Source of the DNA: Caballeronia cordobensis | GTDB taxonomy: Bacteria > Pseudomonadota > Gammaproteobacteria > Burkholderiales > Burkholderiaceae | Reading direction: 5' to 3' | DNA length: 64,000 bases | Assembly: GCF_001544575.2 (NCBI RefSeq) | Contig: NZ_FCNY02000022.1 | Location: 1-64,000 of the forward strand | In this document: piece after piece, positions 1 through 8,057 of the stretch | Layout of the letters: each line of letters begins with the position of its first letter | Position numbering within the stretch: position 1 is the first letter of the stretch | Position numbers and translations under genes: made by a program | Notes under the pieces: model-generated | What the model was told of the DNA's origin: nothing | Seen by the model: only the letters and a program-made list of their open reading frames with translations | Database searches by the model: none

Positions 1-76
1 GCTGAGTCCTGTGATGTACAGAACTCAGCCCTTAGCGGCCTAGCCCAAAACTGTCCAACTTTGCGGGGTCAGTTCA
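1..76. mobile_element. Terminal fragment of an IS3-like insertion sequence
   Basis: Read on the minus strand from base 76, the sequence starts TGAACTGACCCCGCAAAG and continues TTGGACA, the style of terminal inverted repeat seen on IS3-family elements, which begin TG and end CA. The element would extend leftwards out of the window. Bases 1-12 and 18-29 form a 12-bp hairpin with one mismatch and a 5-nt loop. No transposase coding sequence is present here, and the family call rests on the repeat alone. The boundary lies 37 bp beyond the mltB stop codon. Confidence 0.5.
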
Positions 77-113
77 GTGCCGGGGTTTTTTCACATGGAG
101 CGCCGTGGCGATA

Positions 114-1277
114 TCACTGCGAGCCGTCGCCCGCCATCATGCGCGCCTTGACCGCCTCACCAAGCTGATACACCGCGAGCGCATAGAAGAAGCTACGGTT
201 ATAGCGCGTGAGCACGTAGAAGTTCTTGAGCCCGAGCGTATATTCGGTCGCGCGGCCGGGCGTCGGCAGATCGACGACGGTGAGCGGCGTCGGCGCTTCG
301 GCTGCGATATTCAGGCCCGGCTCGTTGAGCAGCATGCCCGCCTTGGTCAGTTGCGCGAGCGACCATTTCGGTTCCGGCGATCCATCCGCGGCGGCTTGCG
401 CAATACCCTGACTGCCTTCGTCCCCCGCGATACGCCACACGACCGGACGGCCCGGCGCCCAGCCGTTCTGCTTCAGATAGTTCGCGACGCTGCCGATGGC
501 GTCCGCCTGGCTCGTGCGCAGATCGATGCGGCTGTTGCCGTCGAAATCGACCGCATATTGCACGATGCTGCTCGGCAGAAACTGCGGAATGCCGATCGCG
601 CCGGTGTACGAACCGAGCACGGTGGAGGGATCGATCTGCGAATCGCGCGTCCACACGAGCAGATCTTCGAGATTCTTGCGGAATGTCGCCATGCGCTCGG
701 CGCGGTTCGGCGTGTTCGGATAATCGAAGGTGAGCGTGGTGAGCGCATCGAGCGCGCGGAAGTTGCCCATGTACTTCCCGTAGATCGTCTCCACGCCGAT
801 GATGCCGACGATGATTTCCGGCGGCACGCCGAACTGCTCGGCCGCGCGCTGCAGCGTGGCCTGATTCGCGCGCCAGAACTTCACGCCCGCGTTGATGCGC
901 ACCGGCTCGATGAAGCGCGACTGATACGCGCGCCAGTTCTTCGTCTGCGGTGTCGGCGAGGGCAGGACCAGCTTCGCCGCCGTCGCCGAATAGCTCACGT
1001 GCGCGAACAGGTTATGGAGCGCGGCCGAGTCGAAGTCGTAGCGCGCGACCATGTCATTGATGAACGCCTCGACATTCGGATTGTTCGCGTAGCGCTGCGG
1101 CACAATTTCTTCTTCGAACATCTGCCCTTGCGGCGTCGCGGTCTGCGGCTGCTGCGACTGCGCAAAGGCACTGTTGCTGGAGAGAACGCCGAGCGCGTAG
1201 AGGAGGGAAACGAAGAGCGCGCGCTTTACCGGCTTGAAGGAGGCCGTGAAGTCGAACGGAGCAAACTGGAAAGTCAT
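114..1277 (-). CDS. mltB: Lytic murein transglycosylase B (MltB family)
   Basis: Cleaves the MurNAc-GlcNAc bond of peptidoglycan in the periplasm, forming 1,6-anhydro-MurNAc ends; used in wall turnover. The 387-residue product has an N-terminal signal segment (about residues 20-39, ending in a likely AFA-QS cleavage site) and no obvious lipobox, so it may be soluble, unlike lipidated E. coli MltB. The SLT-fold catalytic motif IIGVETIYGKYMGNF carries the expected acid Glu163, followed by the family motifs GAIGIPQFLPSS and DFDGNSRIDL. The ATG at 1277 was chosen because the signal peptide follows it; an in-frame start at 1358 would add 27 unneeded residues. Single gene, divergent from the deacetylase-like gene at 1586. 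Confidence 0.93.
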   Translation of the reverse strand: MTFQFAPFDFTASFKPVKRALFVSLLYALGVLSSNSAFAQSQQPQTATPQGQMFEEEIVPQRYANNPNVEAFINDMVARYDFDSAALHNLFAHVSYSATAAKLVLPSPTPQTKNWRAYQSRFIEPVRINAGVKFWRANQATLQRAAEQFGVPPEIIVGIIGVETIYGKYMGNFRALDALTTLTFDYPNTPNRAERMATFRKNLEDLLVWTRDSQIDPSTVLGSYTGAIGIPQFLPSSIVQYAVDFDGNSRIDLRTSQADAIGSVANYLKQNGWAPGRPVVWRIAGDEGSQGIAQAAADGSPEPKWSLAQLTKAGMLLNEPGLNIAAEAPTPLTVVDLPTPGRATEYTLGLKNFYVLTRYNRSFFYALAVYQLGEAVKARMMAGDGSQ

Positions 1278-1585
1278 AGTGTGCGTGGTTGGGGACGGTT
1301 GGGGCGATGCCGGATTCGCGAGCGGCCGAAACGCCTGTGAAATCGAATCGATCTGCAACGATTCTCAACGGAACGCAACAGCCTGCAACATGCCGCGCGC
1401 AAACGCTCGGCCGGCAAGGCGTCGGGGCAGTATAACCGACGCTTCGCGCCCGTACTGCCCGTGCGGCCGGGCGAGCGCGGCCGTATCGAACGGTGTGGTA
1501 ACTTAACGTCAAATGCGCGACACGCGGTCGCGTCTGACGAAAAAACACAAGACGAGAGCCGACGAAAGCGGCATTGCGAGACATC

Positions 1586-2509
1586 ATGGCCACCGGCTTT
1601 TACTCCCACCCCGACTGCCTGCAGCACGACAACGGCCAGTGGCATCCCGAATGCCCGGCGCGTTTGCAGGCGATCGAAGATCAGCTCATCGCGAGCCGGA
1701 TCGATTCGCTCATCGAGCGCGAGGAAGCGCCGCTCGCCGAGGAAACCGAGCTCGCGCGCGTGCACACGCAGGCGCACATCGATTACATCAAGAGCCGCTC
1801 GCCCGAGCAGGGCCGCAGCGAGCTCGATCCGGACACGTCGATGTGTCCCGAGTCCTACCGGGCCGCATTGCGCGCGGCGGGCGCGGCGATCGCGGCCACC
1901 GACGCGGTCATGGAAGGGCGTTACGACAACGCGTTTTGCAGCGTGCGCCCGCCCGGCCATCACGCGGAGCCCGCGCGCGCGATGGGCTTTTGCCTCTTCA
2001 ACAACGTCGCGATCGCGGCGCGCCATGCGCTCGAAGTGCACGGCCTGGAGCGCGTCGCGATCGTCGATTTCGACGTGCATCACGGCAACGGCACCGAAGC
2101 GGCCTTCAGCGGCGACTCTCGCGTGCTGATGTGCAGCTTCTTCCAGCATCCGTTCTATCCGTTTTCCGGCGCCGAGAATCACGCTCCGAACATGGTCAAC
2201 GTGCCGCTGCCCGCGCGCACGAAGGGCATGCAGGTGCGCGAGGTGGTCGACATGATGTGGCTGCCGCGGCTCGACGAATTCAAGCCGCAGATGATCTTCG
2301 TGTCAGCCGGCTTCGATGCGCATCGCGAAGACGACATGGCCAACATGGGTCTCGTCGAGGACGATTACGCGTGGATCACCGAGCAGATTCGCGCGGTCGC
2401 GAAACGTCACGCGCAAGGGCGCATCGTGAGTTGTCTGGAGGGCGGCTACAACTTGTCGGCGCTCGGGCGCAGCGTCGTCGCGCATCTGCGGGTGCTCGCG
2501 GAAATCTAG
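1586..2509 (+). CDS. Histone deacetylase family protein (arginase/deacetylase fold amidohydrolase)
   Basis: A 307-residue zinc-dependent deacetylase-like enzyme of the class II HDAC/acetylpolyamine amidohydrolase group. Visible family motifs are RPPGHHAEPARAMGFC, the zinc-binding stretch VDFDVHHGNGTE, the SAGFDAH motif and a C-terminal LEGGYNL. All usual metal and catalytic His/Asp residues look intact. In bacteria this family removes acetyl groups from small amides, polyamines or lysines; the substrate cannot be told from sequence. The ATG at 1586 is preferred over an in-frame TTG at 1574 because homologues begin at the (M)ATGFYSHP stretch. No operon partner; the lipase-like gene at 2532 converges on it. 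Confidence 0.88.
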   Translation: MATGFYSHPDCLQHDNGQWHPECPARLQAIEDQLIASRIDSLIEREEAPLAEETELARVHTQAHIDYIKSRSPEQGRSELDPDTSMCPESYRAALRAAGAAIAATDAVMEGRYDNAFCSVRPPGHHAEPARAMGFCLFNNVAIAARHALEVHGLERVAIVDFDVHHGNGTEAAFSGDSRVLMCSFFQHPFYPFSGAENHAPNMVNVPLPARTKGMQVREVVDMMWLPRLDEFKPQMIFVSAGFDAHREDDMANMGLVEDDYAWITEQIRAVAKRHAQGRIVSCLEGGYNLSALGRSVVAHLRVLAEI

Positions 2510-2531
2510 CCCAACGTGCTTTCCAGACGCG

Positions 2532-3416
2532 CTAGCCGCGCGCATGCGTGCGCGCGTGATCGGCGCGCACAAGCGTCCAGTCGATCAGCTCGCGAATCAC
2601 GCGGTCGCGGTCGAGATCGTTGAGCGTCTCGTGGGCGCTGCCTTCATAAATGGCGAGCGTGCTGTCGGTCGAACCCGCGTGCGCTTCGAATTCGCGGCTG
2701 CCGGCGGGATCGCAGATCGTATCGTTCGAGCCATGAAAGACGTAGAGCGGCAACGCGATCGCGCCGCGCCGGGCCGCCACGCGCTCCATCCCGGCGAGAA
2801 TCTGCGCGGCGGTGCGCGCGGGAACGGCGCCATGATGCACGAGCGGATCGCGCTGGTACGCAACGACGACGCCCGGCGCGCGCGAGAGCAGCGACGGACC
2901 GATGCGAAATGCGGCCACGCGCGGCGCGACCGTGCCCACGATGCGGCTCAGCTTCGCCTTCCAGCGCGGCGTGTCCGCGCCGATCTTCAGCGCGGGGCTC
3001 GAAAGAATCAGTCCGGCCAGCTTGGTGCCGGGCGCCCGTTCGGCGACGTAAAGCGCCGCGATCGTGCCGCCCATGCTGTGGCCCATCAGAAAGAGCGGCG
3101 TATCGGCGGGCGATGTCGCGGCGCAGGCTTCCAGCAGCACGTCCGCATCGCGCAAATAGTCGGTGAAGACGCGCACCCACCCGCGATCGCCTGACGACTT
3201 TCCGTGCCCGCGCAGGTCGATCGCGATCAGTTCGATGCCCGCCGCGGTCAGCGCGGTGGCGAGCGCATCGTAGCGGCCCGCGTGCTCCCCTAGACCGTGA
3301 ACGAGCGCAATCCGCGCCTTTGTATCGACATCCGGCGCGCTCTGCCAGCGATGCAGGAACAGTTCGACACCCTGCCGCGTCGTGACGGCGCTCGTCGAAT
3401 AAATAGTGCGTGACAT
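2532..3416 (-). CDS. Alpha/beta hydrolase, monoacylglycerol lipase/lysophospholipase-like
   Basis: A 294-residue hydrolase of the Hydrolase_4 (serine aminopeptidase S33-like) family, which cleaves monoacylglycerols or lysophospholipids. HGLGEHAGRYD near residue 40 is the oxyanion-loop motif, GHSMGG carries the nucleophile Ser114, and Asp232 (HGSNDTICDP) and His262 (GSAHETLND) complete the triad. No signal peptide, so cytosolic. It is transcribed away from metN, with 172 bp between the two start codons. The natural substrate is not determined by the sequence. Confidence 0.88.
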   Translation of the reverse strand: MSRTIYSTSAVTTRQGVELFLHRWQSAPDVDTKARIALVHGLGEHAGRYDALATALTAAGIELIAIDLRGHGKSSGDRGWVRVFTDYLRDADVLLEACAATSPADTPLFLMGHSMGGTIAALYVAERAPGTKLAGLILSSPALKIGADTPRWKAKLSRIVGTVAPRVAAFRIGPSLLSRAPGVVVAYQRDPLVHHGAVPARTAAQILAGMERVAARRGAIALPLYVFHGSNDTICDPAGSREFEAHAGSTDSTLAIYEGSAHETLNDLDRDRVIRELIDWTLVRADHARTHARG

Positions 3417-3462
3417 GACCCGGTAAATATCTCCACGTTATTAGCCGATCCGAATTCATTAT

Positions 3463-3491
3463 TAAACAGAATGTAACGCGTCCTGTAAAAT
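3463..3491 (+). promoter_or_regulatory. Candidate promoter for metNIQ
   Basis: TTAAAC, a 17-bp spacer and TAAAAT lie about 100 bp before the metN start in an AT-rich patch between divergent genes. The -10 matches the sigma-70 consensus at five of six positions; the -35 is weak. I saw no recognisable SAM riboswitch here. Confidence 0.3.
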
Positions 3492-3588
3492 CGCGGGCGA
3501 CGGTACAACAGCTACAACCAACTACGATGAGCGGCGGCCGGCTGCGCGGGTGCTTCGACCCGGCGAGCCTTCCGCCGTTTGCATTTTC

Positions 3589-4623
3589 ATGATCGAAATA
3601 CGCAATCTCTCCCAGCGCTTCGCCAGCCCCCGGGGCTGGGTCGAAGCGCTGCACAACGTCAGCCTGACGATTCCCGCCGGCGAAGTGTTCGGCATCATCG
3701 GGCGCAGCGGCGCGGGCAAGAGCACGCTGGTGCGCACCATCAATCTGTTGACGCGGCCGAGCGAAGGCAACGTGATCGTCGACGGGCGCGATCTCATGAC
3801 GCTTTCCAGCGACGATCTGCGCGCCGCACGCCGCGACATCGGCATGATCTTTCAGCACTTCAATCTGCTGAGCTCGCGCACGGTGTTCGACAACGTCGCG
3901 CTGCCGCTCGAACTCGCGGGCAAGAAGCGCGCGGAGATCGAAGCCGCGGTGCTGCCGCTGCTCGAACTCGTCGGCCTCACGACGCACAAGGACAAGTATC
4001 CCGCGCAGATCAGCGGCGGGCAGAAGCAGCGCGTGGGCATTGCGCGGGCGCTCGCGAGCAATCCGAAGGTGCTGCTATCCGACGAAGCCACGTCCGCGCT
4101 CGACCCCGAAACCACGCGGGCGATTCTCGACCTGCTGCGCAAGATCAATCGCGAGCTGGGCTTGACGATCGTGCTCATCACGCACCAGATGGAAGTCATC
4201 AAGCAGGTGTGCGACCGCGTGGCGGTGCTCGATGCGGGGCGCGTGGTCGAGGAAGGCAAGGTCGTCGATGTCTTCATGCAGCCGCATCACGAAGTCACGC
4301 GCGCGCTGATCGGCGATGTCATCGCGCACGAGTTGCCGCCCGCACTGAAGGCGCGCGTGATCGAGCGGCTGAAGACCGGCAGCGGCCATCTGCTGCGGCT
4401 CGCGTTCACGGGCTCGGGCGTCGATCAGCCGATTCTCTCCGAGACGATCCGCCGCTACGAGCTCGATTTCAACATCCTGCACGGCCAGATCGACGAGATT
4501 CAGGGGCAGGCGTTCGGCTCGCTCGCGGTGCTCGCGGGCGGTCAGCCGGTGAAGATCGCCGAGGCGATCGAATATTTGCGCACGCAAGGCGTGGTGGTGG
4601 AGGAGTTGTCCCATGTTGAGTGA
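3589..4623 (+). CDS. metN: Methionine ABC transporter, ATP-binding protein MetN
   Basis: ATPase subunit powering uptake of D/L-methionine through MetI with binding protein MetQ, at the cytoplasmic face of the inner membrane. In the 344-residue product, Walker A is GRSGAGKST (38-46), the signature is ISGGQKQR (141-148) and Walker B is VLLSDEAT (161-168), where the usual Leu before Asp is Ser. Residues after about 265 form the NIL/ACT-like regulatory domain that binds methionine and inhibits transport in E. coli MetN. The ATG at 3589 gives the family start MIEIRNLSQ; an upstream GTG at 3550 is less likely. The stop overlaps the metI start by 11 nt. Confidence 0.95.
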   Translation: MIEIRNLSQRFASPRGWVEALHNVSLTIPAGEVFGIIGRSGAGKSTLVRTINLLTRPSEGNVIVDGRDLMTLSSDDLRAARRDIGMIFQHFNLLSSRTVFDNVALPLELAGKKRAEIEAAVLPLLELVGLTTHKDKYPAQISGGQKQRVGIARALASNPKVLLSDEATSALDPETTRAILDLLRKINRELGLTIVLITHQMEVIKQVCDRVAVLDAGRVVEEGKVVDVFMQPHHEVTRALIGDVIAHELPPALKARVIERLKTGSGHLLRLAFTGSGVDQPILSETIRRYELDFNILHGQIDEIQGQAFGSLAVLAGGQPVKIAEAIEYLRTQGVVVEELSHVE

Positions 4624-5266
4624 AATGTTCGACATGTTCGTCCAGTCATTCTGGGAAACGCTGATCATGGTCGGCATCTCGGGACTCGTCGGCGCGGCGA
4701 TCGGTCTGCCGCTGGGCGTCTTGCTGTATCTCACCGATCGCGACGGCGTGCTGCACAACCTTCCGGTGAATCGCACGCTCGGCGGCGTCGTGAATGCGGT
4801 GCGTTCGACGCCGTTCATCATCCTGCTCGTCGCGGTGATTCCGTTTACGCGGCTCGTCGTCGGCTCGTCGATCGGGACGGCTGCAGCCGTGGTGCCGCTG
4901 ACGATCGCCGCCGCGCCGTTCATCGCGCGTCTCGTCGAGACGGCGTTGCGCGAAGTGGATCGCGGACTCATCGAAGCCGCACAGGCCATGGGCGCGACGA
5001 CATCGCAAATCGTCTTCAAGGTGCTGTTGCCGGAATCGCTGCCGGGCGTCGTCGCGGGATTGACGATCACCTTCGTGTCGCTCGTCGGCTACTCGGCGAT
5101 GGCGGGCGCGATCGGCGGCGGCGGGCTCGGCGATCTCGGCATCCGGTACGGGTATCAGCGCTTTCTGCCTGAAGTGATGATCACGGTCGTCGTGATCCTC
5201 ATCGTTTTCGTGCAGCTCGTGCAGTCGTTCGGCGACTGGCTCGTGCGCCGCCTTAGCCATAAATAA
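4613..5266 (+). CDS. metI: Methionine ABC transporter permease MetI
   Basis: Inner-membrane permease of the MetNIQ importer, 217 residues with about five hydrophobic segments, the usual size for the family. The EAA-type coupling loop is seen as EAAQAMGATTSQIVFKVLLP followed by ESLPGVVAG, which contacts the MetN ATPase. Translation starts inside the end of metN (11-nt overlap), which implies coupling, and metQ follows 22 nt downstream. Substrate specificity is inferred from the cluster and from the family. Confidence 0.95.
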   Translation: MLSEMFDMFVQSFWETLIMVGISGLVGAAIGLPLGVLLYLTDRDGVLHNLPVNRTLGGVVNAVRSTPFIILLVAVIPFTRLVVGSSIGTAAAVVPLTIAAAPFIARLVETALREVDRGLIEAAQAMGATTSQIVFKVLLPESLPGVVAGLTITFVSLVGYSAMAGAIGGGGLGDLGIRYGYQRFLPEVMITVVVILIVFVQLVQSFGDWLVRRLSHK

Positions 5267-5288
5267 GTCATCCATAAGAGACCACACC

Positions 5289-6080
5289 ATGCAACGTCGA
5301 TTCATTCTGAAGTTCGCCGCCGCGCTGCTGAGCGCTTCGCTGTTCAACGTCGCGCACGCCGAAGACGCCATCAAGTTGGGCGTGACGGGCGGCCCGCACG
5401 CGCAGATCATGGACGTGGTGAAGCAGGTCGCCGCGAAGAACGGCCTGAAGATCACGGTCGTCGAGTTTTCGGATTACGTGCAGCCGAATGCCGCGCTCGC
5501 CGCCGGCGATCTCGATGCGAACAGCTATCAGCATTTGCCGTATCTCGACGCGCAAGTGAAGGATCGCGGCTACAAGCTGATTCGCGTCGCCGATACCGTT
5601 ACGTTCCCGATGGGCATCTATTCGAAGAAGCTGAAGTCGCTTTCGGCGCTGCCCAACGGCGCGCGCATCGCGGTGCCGAACGATCCGACCAACGGCGGGC
5701 GCGCGTTGCTGCTCCTGCAAAAGCAAGGTCTCATCAAGCTGCGCGCGGACGCGGGCCTGAAGGCAACGCCGATCGACATCGTCGAGAACCCGAAGAAGCT
5801 GAAGATCGTCGAACTCGACGCGGCGCAGATTCCGCGCTCGCTCGACGACGTCGACGCTGCCGCCATCAACACCAACTTCGCGATGGAAGCGGGCCTGAAG
5901 CCGAAGTCCGATGCCATCGCCATCGAAGATCCACGCGGCCCGTACGTGAACATCATCGCGATTCGCGCGGCCGACAAGGACAAGCCGTGGGTCGGCAAGC
6001 TGATCGCGGCGTATCACTCGCAGGAAGTGAAGCAGTTCGTCGAAGGAAAGTACGCAGGGGCGGTGATCACGGCCTGGTAA
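5289..6080 (+). CDS. metQ: MetQ/NlpA family methionine substrate-binding protein
   Basis: Periplasmic binding protein of the methionine importer, 263 residues. The signal peptide is MQRRFILKFAAALLSASLF through NVAHA, with likely cleavage before EDAIKLG. No lipobox cysteine is seen, so it is probably soluble rather than a lipoprotein like E. coli MetQ. The NlpA-family body includes VTGGPHAQIMDVVK, the LDANSYQHLPYL ligand-pocket region and the VPNDPTNGGRALLLLQ hinge. Third gene of metNIQ, 22 nt after metI. The 175-bp gap to etfB holds an operator-like palindrome and a promoter, so the operon probably ends here. Confidence 0.94.
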   Translation: MQRRFILKFAAALLSASLFNVAHAEDAIKLGVTGGPHAQIMDVVKQVAAKNGLKITVVEFSDYVQPNAALAAGDLDANSYQHLPYLDAQVKDRGYKLIRVADTVTFPMGIYSKKLKSLSALPNGARIAVPNDPTNGGRALLLLQKQGLIKLRADAGLKATPIDIVENPKKLKIVELDAAQIPRSLDDVDAAAINTNFAMEAGLKPKSDAIAIEDPRGPYVNIIAIRAADKDKPWVGKLIAAYHSQEVKQFVEGKYAGAVITAW

Positions 6081-6122
6081 ACGTTTTCTGGCGGCGGATT
6101 CGGGTTTTCGTGGATATAAATA

Positions 6123-6134
6123 GAACGACCGTTC
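6123..6134. promoter_or_regulatory. Operator-like palindrome GAACG-N2-CGTTC upstream of etfBA
   Basis: GAACGACCGTTC is a 5+2+5 inverted repeat flanked by AT-rich sequence, 122 bp before etfB and upstream of its perfect -10 box. TetR-type regulators of fatty-acid degradation genes in beta-proteobacteria are known to bind palindromes of this general type and to include etfBA in their regulon; assignment to such a regulator is inference. A second site of the same pattern lies at 24933-24944. Confidence 0.4.
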
Positions 6135-6210
6135 GATAAAATAGCCGCATTCCTATTGCACGACGACCCGACCCACCCGCTTGTGGAGGGGCGAGCCGAC
6201 GCGTCACTCG

Positions 6211-6216
6211 TATAAT
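6211..6216 (+). promoter_or_regulatory. Likely -10 box of the etfBA promoter
   Basis: A perfect TATAAT stands 39 bp before the etfB start. No good -35 hexamer is found at 16-18 bp spacing, so the promoter may depend on an activator or an extended contact. GGAG at 6245-6248 then serves as ribosome binding site. Confidence 0.4.
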
Positions 6217-6255
6217 GACGCTGGGTTGACGTAATCGTAACTTTGGAGCGTGTGC

Positions 6256-7005
6256 ATGAAAATTCTGGTGCCAGTCAAGCGCGTGGTCGACTACAACGTG
6301 AAGGTCCGGGTGAAGTCGGATAACACGGGCGTCGATATCGCCAACGTGAAGATGTCGATGAACCCGTTCGACGAGATCGCCGTGGAAGAGGCGGTGCGTC
6401 TTAGGGAAGCGGGTGTTGCTACGGAAGTGATCGCCGTGTCGTGCGGCGTGACGCAGTGTCAGGAGACGTTGCGCACGGCGCTGGCGATTGGTGCGGATCG
6501 CGCGATTCTCGTCGAATCCGCCGATGAATTGCAGCCGCTGGCGGTCGCGAAGATCCTGAAGGCGCTGGTCGATCAGGAAAAGCCCGAACTCGTGATTCTG
6601 GGCAAGCAAGCGATCGATGACGATTCGAATCAGACCGGTCAGATGCTGGCCGCGCTGGCGGGTCTGCCGCAAGCGACGTTCGCATCGAAAGTCGTAGTCG
6701 CCGATGGCAAAGCCACGGTGTCGCGTGAAGTCGATGGCGGCGCGGAAACGCTGTCGCTGAAGCTGCCGGCTGTTGTCACGACCGATTTGCGCCTCAACGA
6801 GCCGCGCTACGTGACGCTGCCGAACATCATGAAGGCCAAGAAGAAGCCGTTGACGACGGTGAAGCCTGCTGATCTGGGCGTCGATGTCGCGCCGCGCCTG
6901 AAGACGCTGAAAGTCACGGAGCCGCCCAAGCGCAGCGCCGGCATCATGGTGCCGGACGTGAAGACGCTGGTCGAGAAGCTCAAGACCGAAGCCAAGGTGC
7001 TGTAA
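6256..7005 (+). CDS. etfB: Electron transfer flavoprotein, beta subunit
   Basis: Beta subunit of the soluble FAD/AMP heterodimer that takes electrons from acyl-CoA and related dehydrogenases and hands them to ETF:ubiquinone oxidoreductase. The 249-residue product starts MKILVPVKRVVDYNVKVRV and contains the family signature around VSREVDGGAETLSLKLPAVVTT. The ATG at 6256 has GGAG seven bases upstream, which favours it over the GTG at 6250. etfA follows after 14 nt, and an acyl-CoA dehydrogenase lies just downstream. Confidence 0.96.
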   Translation: MKILVPVKRVVDYNVKVRVKSDNTGVDIANVKMSMNPFDEIAVEEAVRLREAGVATEVIAVSCGVTQCQETLRTALAIGADRAILVESADELQPLAVAKILKALVDQEKPELVILGKQAIDDDSNQTGQMLAALAGLPQATFASKVVVADGKATVSREVDGGAETLSLKLPAVVTTDLRLNEPRYVTLPNIMKAKKKPLTTVKPADLGVDVAPRLKTLKVTEPPKRSAGIMVPDVKTLVEKLKTEAKVL

Positions 7006-7019
7006 AGGAGACGCGAAAA

Positions 7020-7955
7020 ATGACGATTCTGGTAATTGCGGAACACGATAGCGCGTCGATCAAGGCAGCGACGCTGAACACGGTTGCGGCTGCCGCGAAG
7101 ATCGGTGGCGATATTCATGTGCTGGTTGCGGGCTCGAACGCGCAAGGCGCGGCGGACGCAGCGGCGAAAATCGCGGGCGTGGCAAAAGTGCTGCTCGCCG
7201 ATGCGCCCCAACTCGCCGATGGCCTCGCCGAAAACGTCGAAGGCACGGTGCTGAACATCGCGAAGAATTATTCGCACATTCTGGCTCCGGCGACGGCGTA
7301 CGGTAAGAACATTGCGCCGCGCATCGCCGCGCATCTGGATGTCGCGCAAATCAGCGACATCACCGCCGTCGATAGCCCCGATACCTTCGAGCGCCCGATC
7401 TACGCAGGCAACGCGATCGCGATCGTGCAGTCGATCGATCCGATCAAGGTCATCACCGTGCGTGCGACGGGCTTCGATCCTGTGGCAGCGGAAGGCGGCA
7501 ACGCAGCGGTCGAGAAGATCGAAGCGGCAGCCGACGCAGGCATCTCGCAGTTCGTGAGCCGCGAAGTGACGAAGCTCGATCGTCCGGAATTGACGAGCGC
7601 GCACATCATCGTGTCGGGCGGTCGTGGCTTGGGAAGCGGCGAGAACTACACGAAGACGCTGGAGCCGCTCGCCGATAAGCTCGGTGCGGCGCTGGGCGCA
7701 TCGCGCGCGGCGGTCGATGCGGGCTATGTGCCGAACGACTTCCAGGTCGGTCAAACGGGCAAGATCGTCGCGCCGCAACTGTACGTGGCAGTCGGCATCT
7801 CGGGCGCGATTCAGCACTTGGCCGGCATGAAGGACTCGAAGGTCATCGTCGCGATCAACAAGGACCCGGAAGCGCCGATCTTCAGCGTGGCCGACTACGG
7901 TCTCGTCGGCGATCTGTTCGCGCTCGTGCCCGAACTGGTGAAAGAACTCGGCTAG
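7020..7955 (+). CDS. etfA: Electron transfer flavoprotein, alpha subunit
   Basis: Alpha subunit of EtfAB, 311 residues, carrying the FAD site in its C-terminal domain. The C-terminal ETF-alpha motifs are clear: SGGRGLGSGENY, VDAGYVPNDFQVGQTGK and the conserved YVAVGISGAIQH-LAGM stretch, ending KDPEAPIFSVADYGLVGDL. It is translated 14 nt after etfB with GGAG just before the start. A strong hairpin-T terminator at 7991-8026 closes the pair, so the following acyl-CoA dehydrogenase is a separate unit. Confidence 0.96.
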   Translation: MTILVIAEHDSASIKAATLNTVAAAAKIGGDIHVLVAGSNAQGAADAAAKIAGVAKVLLADAPQLADGLAENVEGTVLNIAKNYSHILAPATAYGKNIAPRIAAHLDVAQISDITAVDSPDTFERPIYAGNAIAIVQSIDPIKVITVRATGFDPVAAEGGNAAVEKIEAAADAGISQFVSREVTKLDRPELTSAHIIVSGGRGLGSGENYTKTLEPLADKLGAALGASRAAVDAGYVPNDFQVGQTGKIVAPQLYVAVGISGAIQHLAGMKDSKVIVAINKDPEAPIFSVADYGLVGDLFALVPELVKELG

Positions 7956-7990
7956 ACCGCGCCGTGTAGTTCGGACATTCGCCAATAAAT

Positions 7991-8026
7991 AAAAAAAGGG
8001 CGCGACGCACGTTGCGCCCTTTTTTT
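7991..8026 (+). terminator. Rho-independent terminator after etfBA
   Basis: AAAAAAAGGGCGC and GCGCCCTTTTTTT pair around a short loop and end in a run of seven T, 35 bp after the etfA stop. Confidence 0.9.
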
Positions 8027-8057
8027 GCGCCAATATTTTGATGGAGGAGACAGACAA

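Noticed and set aside
3417..3588. SAM riboswitch before metNIQ
   Set aside because: No SAM-I or SAM-II core pairing pattern could be found in the 172-bp gap; only a weak promoter is seen.
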